Origin: Erythrobacter sp.
GTDB lineage: Bacteria > Pseudomonadota > Alphaproteobacteria > Sphingomonadales > Sphingomonadaceae
NCBI GenBank assembly: GCA_029937545.1
Contig: JAPYPR010000003.1
Location: 62,001-126,000, forward strand
DNA: 64,000 nt
Reading direction: 5' to 3'
Shown here: piece by piece, positions 52,222 through 61,683 of the stretch
How positions within the stretch are numbered: the stretch's first letter is position 1
How the letters are laid out: each line of letters begins with the position of its first letter
Notes under the pieces: model-generated
Seen by the model: the letters and a program-made list of their open reading frames with translations, nothing else
Database searches by the model: none
Told to the model about the DNA's origin: nothing
Position numbers and translations under genes: made by a program

Positions 52222-52297
52222 GCCGCTTTAGCTCAGTTGGTAGAGCACATCATTCGTAATGATGGGGTCACGTGTTCGAGTCACGTAAGCGGCACCA
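52222..52297 (+). tRNA. tRNA-Thr (CGT anticodon)
   Basis: Acceptor GCCGCTT/AAGCGGC, D-arm AGCTCAGTTGG, anticodon loop TTCGTAA with CGT at 52255-52257, T-arm and encoded CCA. IS debris begins about 25 bp beyond its 3' end. Confidence 0.97.
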
Positions 52298-52322
52298 CTA
52301 CTTTAACAGTCAAAAATCGAAA

Positions 52323-53217
52323 TCCTTAGCGAACGACCCGCTCGGCATCGCACGACGGACGTTCTACCGCTGGTATGACCGCTACCTTGAAGGCGGGCCC
52401 GAAGCACTGGCAGACCGGCCATCGGCGCCAAGCAAGGTGTGGAACCGTATTGTGCCCGAGGTGCAGGATCAGATCGTCGAGATGGCGCTGGAGCAGGCCG
52501 AGCTGTCACCGCGAAAGCTGGCCGTGCGCTTCACCGACGAGAAGGGCTACTTCGTCTCGGAAGCCACGGTTTACCGGCTGCTGAAGGCCCACGACCTGAT
52601 CACCAGCCCGGTCTACACGGTGATCAAGGCGGCAGAGGCGTTCCATACGAAGACCACCCGCCCAAACGAGATGTGGCAGACGGATTTTACCTACTTCAAG
52701 ATCATCGGGTGGGCTGCTCGACGATTACTCGCGCTACATCATCGCCTGGCGGCTGTGCTCAACGATAAAGGCTGAGGACGTTACCGACACGCTGGACATG
52801 GCACTCGCCGCCTCAGGCCGCGATCATGCCAATGGGCTGCACCGGCCGCGCCTGCCCAGCGACAATGGCCCCAGCTACATCGCCGGCGAACTGGCCGACT
52901 ATCTCGACGGGAAGGCAATGGATCATGTGCGCGGCGCACCTTTCCATCCGCAGACCCAAGGCAAGATCGAGCGCTGGCACCAGACGCTCAAGAACCGCGT
53001 GCTGCTGGAGAACTACTTCCTGCCCGGCGATCTCGAACAGCAGATCGAGGCCTTCGTCGAGCACTACAATCACCAGCGCTACCACGAGAGCCTCGACAAT
53101 GTGACACCCGCCGACGCCTACTTCGGCAGAGCACCCGCGATCATCAGACGACGAGAAAGGATCAAGCGAAAGACACTCGAATATCGGCGCTTGCAACACC
53201 GCAAGCTCGCCGCCTAA
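52323..53217 (+). pseudogene. IS transposase with rve integrase core (IS3/IS481 type), broken
   Basis: The first segment (to about 52705) encodes an HTH part LGIARRTFYRWYDRYLEGG, a linker domain and the first catalytic Asp in MWQTDFTYFKIIGW. A deletion of roughly 20 bp with frame change then removes the expected GWYYLSTV stretch; the next frame resumes with LLDDYSRYIIAWRL and continues through the second Asp (LPSDNGPSYI) and the Glu region (PQTQGKIERWHQTLKN) to TAA at 53215-53217. The N-terminal 30-40 residues are also absent. It cannot make an active transposase. Confidence 0.85.
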
Positions 53218-53292
53218 ACATCACCCAACACGAGGCCCACGATCCGTAACCCTACGCCCCAAGGTGTGCCAAATGTTCTGACGACGGACAGA
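52323..53292 (+). mobile_element. Degenerate IS element (integrase-core transposase type)
   Basis: A remnant covering the broken transposase gene and a right end finishing around TGACGACGGACA (53279-53290). The left end and the transposase N-terminus are missing, so terminal inverted repeats cannot be paired. The right end abuts the interior of an ABC exporter gene, so the IS probably inserted into that gene. Confidence 0.65.
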
Positions 53293-54003
53293 GGCGCTGG
53301 TCGACGGGGTGATGGCGCTGCTGCCGCTGGCGGTGATGTTCTACTACAGACCGATGCTGGCGTTCATCGCCCTCGTGGCTTTCGGCCTCTACGCGCTGGT
53401 GCGGGCGATCAGTTTCTCCTTCCAGCGCGAGGCGCAGGAAGCGAGCATCATCACCAAAGGCAAGGAACAGTCGACCCTGATCGAGACCGTTCGCGGCATG
53501 GTGACCCTGCGCCTGTTCGGGCGCCATGCGCTGTGGCAGACCCGGTTGACCGATGCGGTCAATTCGAATGTCCGGCTGGCGCGGATCGGAATCTGGCAAT
53601 CGACGGCGCGGGCTTCAGCGTCGGCATGGTCTTCGCCTATATCGCCTACAAGGGGCAGTTCATCAGCAAGTCTGCCGCGCTGATCGACCAGGCGATCGCC
53701 TTCAAGATGCTGGGCCTGCATCTTGAGCGTCAGTCGGACATCGCCCTCTCGCCCGGAGACCGGAACTTCCAGCCCGGCACCGATGCCGTGACCGAGCTGA
53801 AGGGCAAGATCGAGATGCGTGATATCTTCTATCGCTATTCGGCGAGCGACCCGATGGTATTACAGGGCGTAAGCCTGACGATCGAGCAGGGGGAGCACGT
53901 CGCGATCACCGGCCCCTCGGGCGGAGGGAAATCCACCTTGCTCAAGGTCATGCTCGGCCTCGTCGAGCCGGAAAGCGGCGAGATGCTGATCGACGGCACC
54001 TGA
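53293..54003 (+). pseudogene. Peptidase-containing ABC exporter (bacteriocin type), fragment
   Basis: A remnant of a HlyB/CvaB-like exporter. The frame begins inside the membrane domain ([19 protein letters not shown]), runs through [20 protein letters not shown] to about 53600, then changes frame with a small deletion and resumes at [22 protein letters not shown]. The nucleotide-binding domain starts ([20 protein letters not shown], Walker [10 protein letters not shown]) but stops after LIDGT at 54001-54003, before the Q-loop and Walker B. The N-terminal peptidase half is lost at the IS junction. Between its end and the next terminator (54004-54189) no gene is recognisable. Confidence 0.85.
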
Positions 54004-54189
54004 TTGCCACCGGAGCACCATTTCAAAGTAAAGGCTTGCTTGCCATGTATTGCGCGAGGTTCGGAGTTTGGCGGGCCATCGGTCGGATCGATCGCACGTT
54101 CGATGGCGCGTTCGGAACAAGATTTATGGTAGCTACGAACGGATCGGGCCCGAAAAGCCCGGGCTGACCGCCGACTTGAAAGCAGACTG

Positions 54190-54221
54190 AAAAAGGGGTG
54201 CCCCGTAAGGCGCCCCTTTTT
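54190..54221. terminator. Bidirectional terminator before cysNC
   Basis: AAAAAGGGGTGCC (54190-54202) pairs with GGCGCCCCTTTTT (54209-54221) with one G-T pair. A and T runs on both sides allow termination of cysNC leftward and of the remnant region rightward. Confidence 0.9.
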
Positions 54222-54231
54222 GTTTGCAGCG

Positions 54232-56139
54232 CTATTTAAGCGGCAGGATCTTGCCGATGATGTAATCGGCCGCCTCTTCCGGGCTCATCTCCACTGTGTT
54301 GACCCGGATTTCGGGATCTTCGGGTGCCTCATAGGGGCTGTCGATACCCGTGAAGTTCTTGAGCTTGCCCTCGCGGGCCTTCTTGTAAAGCCCCTTCACA
54401 TCGCGTGCCTCGGCGACCTCCAGCGGCGTGTCGACGTGGATTTCGATGAACTCGCCCGCGTCGATCATGTCGCGCACCAGCTGGCGATCAGCCCGGAACG
54501 GACTGATGAAGGCCGTCAAAACGATCAGGCCCGCATCGGTCATCAGCTTGGCGACTTCGCCGATGCGGCGGATGTTCTCGATCCGGTCGCTTTCCGTGAA
54601 GCCCAGGTCCTTGTTGAGACCATGGCGGACATTGTCGCCATCGAGCAGGAAGGTGTGGCGATTCATTATCGCGAGCTTCTTCTCCACCTCGTTCGCAATG
54701 GTCGACTTGCCCGAGCCGGACAGGCCGGTGAACCACAGCACACGTGGTGTCTGGTTCTTCATGCCGGCGTGGTGATCGCGGGTGATGTCCGTCGCCTGCC
54801 AGTGCACGTTCTGGCTTCGGCGGAGGCTGAAGTGCAGCATGCCGGCCCCGACCGTGCGATTGCTGATCTTGTCGATCAGGATGAAGCCGCCCAGCGCGCG
54901 GTTCTCCTCATAGGGGTCGAACACGATCCGCTTGTCGGTGGTAATCTCGCACACGCCGATCTGGTTGAGATGCAGCGTCTGCGCGGCGAGATGGTCCATC
55001 GTATTGACGTCGATCTCGTATTTCGGCTCCGCGATAGTCACGCTGACCATCTGCGTGCCGAGCTTGAGCCAGTAAGCGCGGCCGACCACCAGCGCTTCGT
55101 CGTCCATCCACACGATGGTGCTTTCGAACTGGTCGGCCACCTCGGGCGGATTGTCGGCGGCAGCGAGCACATCGCCGCGCGAGCAGTCGATCTCGTCGTC
55201 CAGAGTGATGGTGACCGACTGGCCGGCAATCGCCTCGTCGAGATCGCCTGACATTGTCACGATCGATTTGACCTTGCTCGTCTTGCCCGCGGGCAGCGAG
55301 CGCAGCATGTCTCCGGGCTTGACGCTGCCGGTCGAAATCAGGCCGCTGAAGCCCCGGAAATCGAGGTTGGGGCGGTTGACCCACTGCACCGGCATGCGGA
55401 ACGGCTTGGCCAGATTGGCAGCGCTGCGCACTTCGACCGCTTCGAGGTGATCGACCAGCGTCGGGCCGTCGTACCAGCTCGTATTGTCCGATGATGTGGT
55501 GATGTTGTCGCCCGCGAGGCCCGAGATCGGGATGGCGGTAAAGCTCTCGATCCCGATGCTCCTGGCGAACTCCTCGTAATCCGCAACGATCGCGTCGAAC
55601 TTGGCCTGGTCGTAACCGATCAGATCCATCTTGTTCACGGCGAGGACGAGGTTCTTGATGCCGAGCTGGTGGCACAGGAAGCTGTGGCGCTTGGTCTGCA
55701 CCAGCACGCCCTTGCGCGCATCGATCAGGATGCAGGCGAGGTCCGCGGTCGATGCCCCGGTGACCATGTTGCGCGTGTACTGCTCGTGGCCCGGGCAGTC
55801 GGCGACGATGAACTTGCGCTTCTCGGTCGCGAAAAAGCGGTAGGCGACGTCGATCGTGATGCCCTGTTCGCGCTCGGCGGCGAGGCCGTCGACCAGCAGG
55901 GCGAAATCGATTTCCTGCCCCTGCGTGCCGACGCGCTTGCTGTCGGCTTCGAGGCTGGCGAGCTGGTCCTCGAAGATCATCTTCGAATCGTAGAGCAGGC
56001 GGCCGATCAGGGTCGACTTGCCATCGTCCACGCTACCACAGGTGATGAAGCGCAGCATCGACTTGTTCTGGTGTTGCTCGAGATAGGCGTCGATATCCTC
56101 GGCGATGAGGGCGTCGGTCTTGTAAATCGGGTCGGTCAT
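54232..56139 (-). CDS. cysN: Sulfate adenylyltransferase subunit 1 fused to APS kinase
   Basis: 635 residues. Residues 1-440 are the CysN GTPase: P-loop [10 protein letters not shown] (about 34), DCPGHEQY (about 113) and NKMD (about 168), followed by beta-barrel domains. Residues about 455-635 are a CysC-type APS kinase with its own P-loop GLSGSGKST and FISPFRADR. The protein makes APS with CysD and phosphorylates it to PAPS in one chain. ATG at 56139 is chosen; a TTG three codons earlier is unneeded. It lies downstream of cysD after a 120-bp repeat-containing spacer. Confidence 0.95.
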   Translation of the reverse strand: MTDPIYKTDALIAEDIDAYLEQHQNKSMLRFITCGSVDDGKSTLIGRLLYDSKMIFEDQLASLEADSKRVGTQGQEIDFALLVDGLAAEREQGITIDVAYRFFATEKRKFIVADCPGHEQYTRNMVTGASTADLACILIDARKGVLVQTKRHSFLCHQLGIKNLVLAVNKMDLIGYDQAKFDAIVADYEEFARSIGIESFTAIPISGLAGDNITTSSDNTSWYDGPTLVDHLEAVEVRSAANLAKPFRMPVQWVNRPNLDFRGFSGLISTGSVKPGDMLRSLPAGKTSKVKSIVTMSGDLDEAIAGQSVTITLDDEIDCSRGDVLAAADNPPEVADQFESTIVWMDDEALVVGRAYWLKLGTQMVSVTIAEPKYEIDVNTMDHLAAQTLHLNQIGVCEITTDKRIVFDPYEENRALGGFILIDKISNRTVGAGMLHFSLRRSQNVHWQATDITRDHHAGMKNQTPRVLWFTGLSGSGKSTIANEVEKKLAIMNRHTFLLDGDNVRHGLNKDLGFTESDRIENIRRIGEVAKLMTDAGLIVLTAFISPFRADRQLVRDMIDAGEFIEIHVDTPLEVAEARDVKGLYKKAREGKLKNFTGIDSPYEAPEDPEIRVNTVEMSPEEAADYIIGKILPLK

Positions 56140-56150
56140 AGGTCTCAAAT

Positions 56151-56242
56151 CCGTTCGGGCTGAGCTTGTCGAAGCCCTGCACTTTCTTCGATCCCGCCGG
56201 TCCAGAAAAAGGACGGCCCTTCGACAAGCTCAGGGCGAACGG
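56151..56242. repeat. REP-like inverted repeat pair between cysD and cysNC
   Basis: GTTCGGGCTGAGCTTGTCGA (from 56153) and its inverse TCGACAAGCTCAGGGCGAAC (to 56240) form arms of about 22 bp separated by a 40-bp loop. CTTCGACAAGCTCAGG-type units are a common intergenic repeat of sphingomonad genomes. Here it sits inside an operon and may stabilise or separate the two messages. Confidence 0.8.
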
Positions 56243-56259
56243 GAACTACGGTTGCAGCG

Positions 56260-57180
56260 TTAGAAGTAGCCTTCCTGCTTCTTTTTCTCCATCGACGCGT
56301 CGCCCGCGTCCTTGTCGATCACGCGGCCCTGACGCTCGCTGGTGGTGGTGAGCAGCATTTCCTGCACCACCTCGCTCAGCGTGGCGGCCTCGCTCTCGAC
56401 CGCGCCGGTCAGCGGGAAGCAGCCCAGCGTGCGGAAACGGATCGGTTTCTCGGTGATCTCGGGGCGATAGCCCATGACCTTTTCCAGCCGGTCGAGGTCG
56501 TCGGCCATGAACAGGCCGCCTTCATACTCGAAGGTCGGGCGCGGTGCGCTGAAATAGAGCGGCACGATCTCGATATTCTCGGCCATGATGTACTGCCAGA
56601 TGTCGAGCTCGGTCCAATTGGAGAGCGGGAAGACGCGGATGCTCTCGCCTTTCTTCTTCCGCGCGTTGTAGAGGTTCCACAGTTCGGGGCGCTGGTTCTT
56701 CGGGTCCCAGCCATGGCTGGCGGTGCGGAACGAGAAGATGCGCTCCTTGGCGCGGCTCTTTTCCTCGTCGCGGCGGGCGCCACCGAAGGCCGCGTCGAAG
56801 CCGTATTTGTCGAGCGCTTGCTTCAGCCCTTCGGTCTTCCACATGTCGGTATGCAGCGGGCCGTGGTCGAACGGGTTGATCCCGCGCTCCTTGGCTTCGG
56901 GGTTCTGGTAGACGATCAGCTCCATCCCCGCATCCTGCGCGCTCTTCTCGCGCAGGGCGTACATGTCCTGGAACTTCCAGGTCGTGTCGACATGCATCAG
57001 CGGGAAGGGCGGGGGCGAGGGATAGAATGCCTTCTTCGCCAGGTGCAACATCACCGCACTGTCCTTGCCGATCGAATAGAGCATGACCGGCTTCTCCGCC
57101 TCGGCAGCCACTTCGCGCATGATATGGATGCTTTCGGCCTCGAGGCGCTGGAGATGGGTAAGGGTTTTCGCGTCGCTCAT
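56260..57180 (-). CDS. cysD: Sulfate adenylyltransferase subunit 2
   Basis: 306 residues of the PP-loop ATP pyrophosphatase family: [17 protein letters not shown] (about 37-53), [12 protein letters not shown], the [20 protein letters not shown] block and [13 protein letters not shown]. It adenylates sulfate to APS with energy from the CysN GTPase. ATG at 57180 gives the normal [16 protein letters not shown] start. First gene of the cysD-cysNC unit; 50 bp upstream lies a perfect palindrome shared with the divergent LuxR-type gene. Confidence 0.96.
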   Translation of the reverse strand: MSDAKTLTHLQRLEAESIHIMREVAAEAEKPVMLYSIGKDSAVMLHLAKKAFYPSPPPFPLMHVDTTWKFQDMYALREKSAQDAGMELIVYQNPEAKERGINPFDHGPLHTDMWKTEGLKQALDKYGFDAAFGGARRDEEKSRAKERIFSFRTASHGWDPKNQRPELWNLYNARKKKGESIRVFPLSNWTELDIWQYIMAENIEIVPLYFSAPRPTFEYEGGLFMADDLDRLEKVMGYRPEITEKPIRFRTLGCFPLTGAVESEAATLSEVVQEMLLTTTSERQGRVIDKDAGDASMEKKKQEGYF

Positions 57181-57230
57181 CGGAACTCCTTTTTCGGCGG
57201 CGAGCCGTAGCGGCCCAGCAATCGGATGGA

Positions 57231-57246
57231 CCTCCCATATGGGAGG
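57231..57246. promoter_or_regulatory. 16-bp perfect palindrome between cysD and the LuxR-type gene
   Basis: CCTCCCATATGGGAGG at 57231-57246, centred 57 bp before cysD and 24 bp before the regulator ATG. Its symmetry and site suggest an operator for a dimeric regulator, most simply the adjacent LuxR-type protein. Confidence 0.65.
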
Positions 57247-57261
57247 CATTATGAAGTCTGC

Positions 57262-58278
57262 ATGCGTATTCCGAATATTGGCGAAGTCGAACTGCTCGTG
57301 CCCTTGCAGGAGGGTATTTTCGAGCAGCCGATGTGGTCGACGTTTCTGCGCCGTCTGAAGCGCGTTGCAGGCGTGGACAGCGCGATGATCCGCCTGCGTA
57401 TTCCCGGCGCACGCGACGAGATCGATCTTCTCGAGGGGAATATACGGGCATCGGCAGACCTGCCTTTCGCTAGTCTACGGGAGGGCCGCGTTTATTCGGC
57501 GGACGAATTGGGTGAGCCGAGGGCGGGCGAGTCGGATATGCGTGCCATCCGACTGACGGGGTCCGAAGGGATCGAGGCGTGGATGGCGCTTCTGGGGAGT
57601 GACCTCGATGCCGAACATTCGCGCCTGCTCACCGCTCTCGCGCCATATTTCCGCGTCTCCTTGCGCGTTCTCGCGAGCATGGAGCGCGAAAAGGCACGGG
57701 CCTCGCTAAGTGCGGACGCGTTGGCCCGGATGAACTTCGGGTGGGTCGCGCTGGACGAACGCTGCCGCGTCGTCGAATGCGATCCCCAGGCAGAGCGTTT
57801 TCTCGCGCGCTCGGGAGCGCTCAGACGCGGTCCGTACGATCGCCTGACACCCTTCTTCCCTAAAATCGATCGCCAACTCACCGCGCTGGTACGCGAATGT
57901 GCAGCCGATCGGCATCTGCGTCCTCGCGCCATCAATTTGAGCCGCGATCCCTGGGTGGAGGTGCTGGTATCGCCCATCCACCTCGACACTCTTGTCGGCG
58001 ACAGCCGCGCAGTCGCCATGCTCTATCTGCGCGGCGATCGCTCCTCCAGTGCGGACCGGCACGAGCAATTGGCCGACCTGTTCGACCTGACGCCGGCGGA
58101 GGCACGGCTGGCGTGGTCGCTATCGCAGGGCCTATCGATTGCCGAGGCGGCGGAACAACACGGTCTGACCATCGAGACGGCGCGGTACTACTCGAAGAAG
58201 ATCTACGCAAAGACCGGCGCGCGCGGGCAGGTTGACTTGGTGCGCAACATCCTCACCGGAGTGCTGGCGCTGGCCTAG
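57262..58278 (+). CDS. LuxR-type helix-turn-helix regulator
   Basis: 338 residues. The C-terminal 65 residues are a LuxR/GerE-like [61 protein letters not shown] (in segments about 275-333). The N-terminal 160 residues are unassigned; about residues 165-270 look PAS-like ([23 protein letters not shown]). No receiver domain and no autoinducer-binding signature is seen. Divergent position over a palindrome suggests it regulates cysDN and itself. ATG at 57262 is used; an upstream in-frame codon runs through the palindrome. Its end overlaps the convergent dehydrogenase by 4 bp. Confidence 0.82.
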   Translation: MRIPNIGEVELLVPLQEGIFEQPMWSTFLRRLKRVAGVDSAMIRLRIPGARDEIDLLEGNIRASADLPFASLREGRVYSADELGEPRAGESDMRAIRLTGSEGIEAWMALLGSDLDAEHSRLLTALAPYFRVSLRVLASMEREKARASLSADALARMNFGWVALDERCRVVECDPQAERFLARSGALRRGPYDRLTPFFPKIDRQLTALVRECAADRHLRPRAINLSRDPWVEVLVSPIHLDTLVGDSRAVAMLYLRGDRSSSADRHEQLADLFDLTPAEARLAWSLSQGLSIAEAAEQHGLTIETARYYSKKIYAKTGARGQVDLVRNILTGVLALA

Positions 58279-59003
58279 TCGGTCCGCGCGGTGAGGTCCG
58301 GCCAGAAAGCATCTGCGCCGCGTTCGATCACGCTCTCCCCAAGCTCTTTGCTCCAATACGCATCGCCGCCGAAGTCGCTGCGCCATTGCCGCAATCGCCC
58401 GGTGAACTGGTGGAGCGGATATTCCTGCGTGAAGCCGATCGCGCCATGGACCTGGTGGGCAATCCGTGCGCCTTCGCTCGCCGCGCGGTTGGCGCGCAGC
58501 TTGGCGGCAGCGATCTCGAACCCTGCGTCGCCGCGGTCGAGCGCTTCGGCGGCGCCCATTGCGGCACAATTGGCGGCCGCTGCCTCGCAAGCGAACGTTG
58601 CCAGCTCTTGTTGCACCGCCTGGAACTTGCCGAGCGGGCGCCCGAATTGCTGGCGCTCGTTCACGTAAGCAACGCTCATCGCCAGTGCCGCATCGAGCGC
58701 GCCGGCGATCTGCGCGGTGCGCGCAAAAGCGCCGAAATGGAAATGCGCCTCGGTTCCTTCCTCTGCGCGGCTGGCGACGATCCGGTCTACCAGCGGCAGG
58801 CCGAGTGCGTGAAAGCCGGCGAGGCGGAACACGGTCAGCGCATCGACATGGTCCCCGCCGAAGCCGCCATCCGCTTCAGGCACAAGCAGCAGCGGTAGGC
58901 CAAGCTCATCGAGACGAGACCAGTCGCTGTCGGTCGAAGCGAACCCCAGCTCGGCAAACAGCGGATCGGCCATTTCGGCCAGCATTCGGCGGGTGTCGCT
59001 CAT
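58275..59003 (-). CDS. Acyl-CoA dehydrogenase-like protein, short form
   Basis: 242 residues, shorter than a full acyl-CoA dehydrogenase (about 380) because most of the beta domain is missing. The C-terminal helical domain is preserved: ALAMSVAYVNERQQFGRPLGKFQAVQQELA (classical R-Q-Q-F-G-K-P-I motif), and AHQVHGAIGFTQEYPLHQFTGRLRQW. Such short partners usually form heteromers with a longer dehydrogenase, here the gene directly upstream (ATGA overlap). The catalytic base is not identifiable with confidence. Substrate unknown, possibly steroid or branched acyl-CoA. Confidence 0.85.
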   Translation of the reverse strand: MSDTRRMLAEMADPLFAELGFASTDSDWSRLDELGLPLLLVPEADGGFGGDHVDALTVFRLAGFHALGLPLVDRIVASRAEEGTEAHFHFGAFARTAQIAGALDAALAMSVAYVNERQQFGRPLGKFQAVQQELATFACEAAAANCAAMGAAEALDRGDAGFEIAAAKLRANRAASEGARIAHQVHGAIGFTQEYPLHQFTGRLRQWRSDFGGDAYWSKELGESVIERGADAFWPDLTARTD

Positions 59004-60136
59004 CTTAGCCCCAGCCCCCGCGCAATGATGCCCTTGAGGATTTCGCGCGTTCCGCCTCGCAACGAGAAGCTGGGCGCGACCTGCAGCAAATAGGCCGTGA
59101 CGCTCGCGAGTAGCTCGTCGCTGGACAGGTCCATCTCGATTGCGCCTTGCACCAGCTCGGGAATTGCCTGTTCGTAGGCATTGCCGAGATCCTTGACCAT
59201 GGTCGCCTCCAGCGCGTGATCTTCGCCCCGCGCGAGTTTCGCGGCCACCGATGCACTCATCAAGCGCAAGGTCCAGGCATCGGACGCCAGCCTGCCGACA
59301 AGGTCACGCACCGAGGACTCTTGATCCTTTTCCGCGTGACGCACCAGTTCGAGAAAGAGCACCATCGACGATAAATATCGCTCCGGCCCCGAACGCTCCA
59401 GCGACAACTCCGCAGTCGCCTGTCGCCAGCCCTGGCCTTCCTCGCCGAGCAAAGCGGAGGCAGGCAGGCGGACGTCCTCGAAGAACACCTCATTGAATTC
59501 ATGCGCGCCGGTAAGATCGATGATGGGTTTTATCGAGACGCCCGGTGCATCCATCGGAATGACGAATTGCGACAGGCCCTGCTGCCGCTCCGATCCTGCC
59601 TCGGAGCGGATCAGCGCGATCATGAAGTGCGACCAGTGCGCCCCGGTGGTCCAGACCTTCTGCCCGTTGATGACCCACTCGTTGCCATCGCGCCGTGCGG
59701 ATGTCCTGACCGAAGCGAGGTCCGATCCCGAGTTCGGCTCGGACAGACCGATGCAGGCGAACACTTCGCCTCGCGCCATGCCGGGCACCCAGCGCTCTTT
59801 CAGTTCGTCGTTGCCGAGCCGCAGCAGCAGCGGCCCGCTCTGCCGGTCCGCGATCCAGTGCGCGCCGACCGGAGCGCCGGCGGCCAGCAATTCCTCGATC
59901 ACGACATAGCGTTCGAGCTGGCTGCGCTCGTGCCCGCCATACTCTTTCGGCCAGGTCATGCCCAAGAGGCCTGCCTCGCCCAATCTCCGGCTGAACTCCG
60001 GATCGGCCTTGGTCCAGCAATTGGCCCGGCGCACCGGATCGCGCTCGCCATGCTCGGCCACCAGCGCGCGAACCCTGGCTCGCAGCTCAGGCGCACTCTC
60101 AGGCCAGTCGACGGCTTCGGTGACGAAGGTCTGCAC
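59000..60136 (-). CDS. Acyl-CoA dehydrogenase
   Basis: 378 residues with the complete acyl-CoA dehydrogenase layout: N-terminal helices with LLGMTWPKEYGGHERS, middle beta domain (CIGLSEPNSGSDLASVRTSARRDGNEWVINGQKVWTTGA in parts, about 127-165), and a C-terminal helical domain ending with the FAD-binding RGGTREILKGIIARGLG. It oxidises an acyl-CoA to the enoyl-CoA with FAD. The start is GTG at 60136 behind GAGGAGA; nearby ATG at 60140 is out of frame. Translationally coupled to the short partner, forming a likely heterodimeric enzyme. Confidence 0.9.
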   Translation of the reverse strand: MQTFVTEAVDWPESAPELRARVRALVAEHGERDPVRRANCWTKADPEFSRRLGEAGLLGMTWPKEYGGHERSQLERYVVIEELLAAGAPVGAHWIADRQSGPLLLRLGNDELKERWVPGMARGEVFACIGLSEPNSGSDLASVRTSARRDGNEWVINGQKVWTTGAHWSHFMIALIRSEAGSERQQGLSQFVIPMDAPGVSIKPIIDLTGAHEFNEVFFEDVRLPASALLGEEGQGWRQATAELSLERSGPERYLSSMVLFLELVRHAEKDQESSVRDLVGRLASDAWTLRLMSASVAAKLARGEDHALEATMVKDLGNAYEQAIPELVQGAIEMDLSSDELLASVTAYLLQVAPSFSLRGGTREILKGIIARGLGLR

Positions 60137-60261
60137 GCATTCTCCTCTCACCACCTCTCTCACCGATTTGCCGCCGCACCGCAAGACCCGTTGCAACGAG
60201 CAACGATTCCCGACAGTGTATCTGCAAGAGAGACGAGTCCCCCAAATTGAGGAGAGAACCC

Positions 60262-61683
60262 ATGACCGATTACAAGAACCTCATCGACGGCGAGATGGTC
60301 GACAATGGCGAATGGCTGGATGTGCTGAACCCGGCCAACGAGCAGGTCGTCGGCCGGGTGCCCGCCTGCGGAAAGGACGAGCTCGACCGCGCTGTCGCCG
60401 CCGCCCGCCGGGCCTTCAAGGATTGGCGCAAGACCTCGCAGGAAGAGCGCCAGAAGGTCGTCCAGGGCATTGCCGCCGCGATCAAGGACAATGCGGACGA
60501 GCTGTTCCGCCTGCTCACCACCGAACAGGGCAAGCCGCACGCGCAAGCCCAACAGGAGATCTACGGCGCTGCGGGCCTCGCCGCAGCACAGTCGACGCTG
60601 ACGCTGGACGATGTCGTTAATCAGGACGACGACCAACGCCTCAGCCGCACGCGCCGCGTACCCGTGGGCGTGGTCGGCGGCATCGTGCCGTGGAACTTCC
60701 CGGTGATGATGGCGATCCAGAAGATCGTCCCCGCGCTGGTCGCTGGCTGCACGATCGTGCTCAAGCCTTCGCCCTTCACACCGCTGACGACGCTGCGCAT
60801 TGCCGAGCTGATCAAGGACGTGGTGCCGGCAGGCACGGTCAACATCATCACCGGCGAGGATAACCTCGGCCCGATGATCACCGAACATCCCGATATCGAC
60901 AAAATCACCTTCACCGGCTCCACCGCGACCGGTAAGAAGATCATGGAGGGCGCATCGGGCGATCTCAAGCGGATCACGCTGGAACTCGGCGGCAACGATG
61001 CCTCGATCGTGCTGCCCGATGCCGATGTCGAGAAGGTGGCGGAGCAGCTGTTCTGGTCCAGCTTCTCCAACGCCGGGCAAGTCTGCATCGCGGCCAAGCG
61101 CGTCTACATCCACAAGGATATTTACGACGATCTCAGCAAAGCCATCGCCGAATATGCCAAAAACGTGGTTGTCGGCGACGGCTCGCAGCAGGGGACGGGT
61201 GTCGGCCCGATCCAGAACAAGAAGCAGTACGAGCGCGTGCTTGAGCTGATCCAGGATGCCAAAGACAATGGCTACAAGTTCCTGACCGGCGGCACCAAGG
61301 ATCCGTCGGGCACCGGTTATTACGTGCCGATCACCATCCTCGACAATCCGCCCGAAGATGCGCGCATCGTGGCCGAGGAACAGTTCGGTCCGGTCATGCC
61401 GCTGCTCAAGTTCGACAGCATCGACGAAGCCATCGAGCGGGCGAACAATTCGGAATACGGCCTTGCCGGTGCGGTCTGGACCAAAGATACCGACAAGGGT
61501 GTCGAGATCGCCGAGCAACTCGAAACAGGCACGGTGTGGATCAACGAATTCATGCACCTTTCGCCCTTCTCGCCCTTCGGCGGGCACAAGCAGTCGGGCT
61601 TCGGCGCGGAGTACGGCATCGACGGGCTGAAGGAATTCACCTACCCGCAGGTGATCACGGTCAAGCGCGACGCGGTCGTCTGA
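60262..61683 (+). CDS. NAD(P)-dependent aldehyde dehydrogenase, succinate-semialdehyde type
   Basis: 473 residues of the ALDH superfamily. The coenzyme fold shows GGIVPWNFPVMM and FTGSTATGKKIM (about 218-229), the general base Glu in LELGGND (about 241-247), and the nucleophile Cys in NAGQVCIAAKR (about 275-285). All key residues are intact. NALVGAVWTKD-like EYGLAGAVWTKD and SPFGGHKQSGFG are typical of family members acting on aliphatic or succinic semialdehydes. Divergent from the acyl-CoA dehydrogenases. GAGGAGAG is a strong ribosome-binding site before ATG 60262. It overlaps the symporter remnant by 23 bp. Confidence 0.92.
   Translation: MTDYKNLIDGEMVDNGEWLDVLNPANEQVVGRVPACGKDELDRAVAAARRAFKDWRKTSQEERQKVVQGIAAAIKDNADELFRLLTTEQGKPHAQAQQEIYGAAGLAAAQSTLTLDDVVNQDDDQRLSRTRRVPVGVVGGIVPWNFPVMMAIQKIVPALVAGCTIVLKPSPFTPLTTLRIAELIKDVVPAGTVNIITGEDNLGPMITEHPDIDKITFTGSTATGKKIMEGASGDLKRITLELGGNDASIVLPDADVEKVAEQLFWSSFSNAGQVCIAAKRVYIHKDIYDDLSKAIAEYAKNVVVGDGSQQGTGVGPIQNKKQYERVLELIQDAKDNGYKFLTGGTKDPSGTGYYVPITILDNPPEDARIVAEEQFGPVMPLLKFDSIDEAIERANNSEYGLAGAVWTKDTDKGVEIAEQLETGTVWINEFMHLSPFSPFGGHKQSGFGAEYGIDGLKEFTYPQVITVKRDAVV

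Noticed and set aside
52298-54189. A duplicated tRNA-Thr 3' end marking an att site
   Set aside because: No second copy of the T-arm and acceptor sequence was found downstream by eye, and no integrase of the tyrosine type is present.
54004-54189. A short open frame ending in GPEKPGLTADLKAD just before the terminator
   Set aside because: It could be the tail of a lost gene, but there is no start or ribosome-binding site and I recognise no family.
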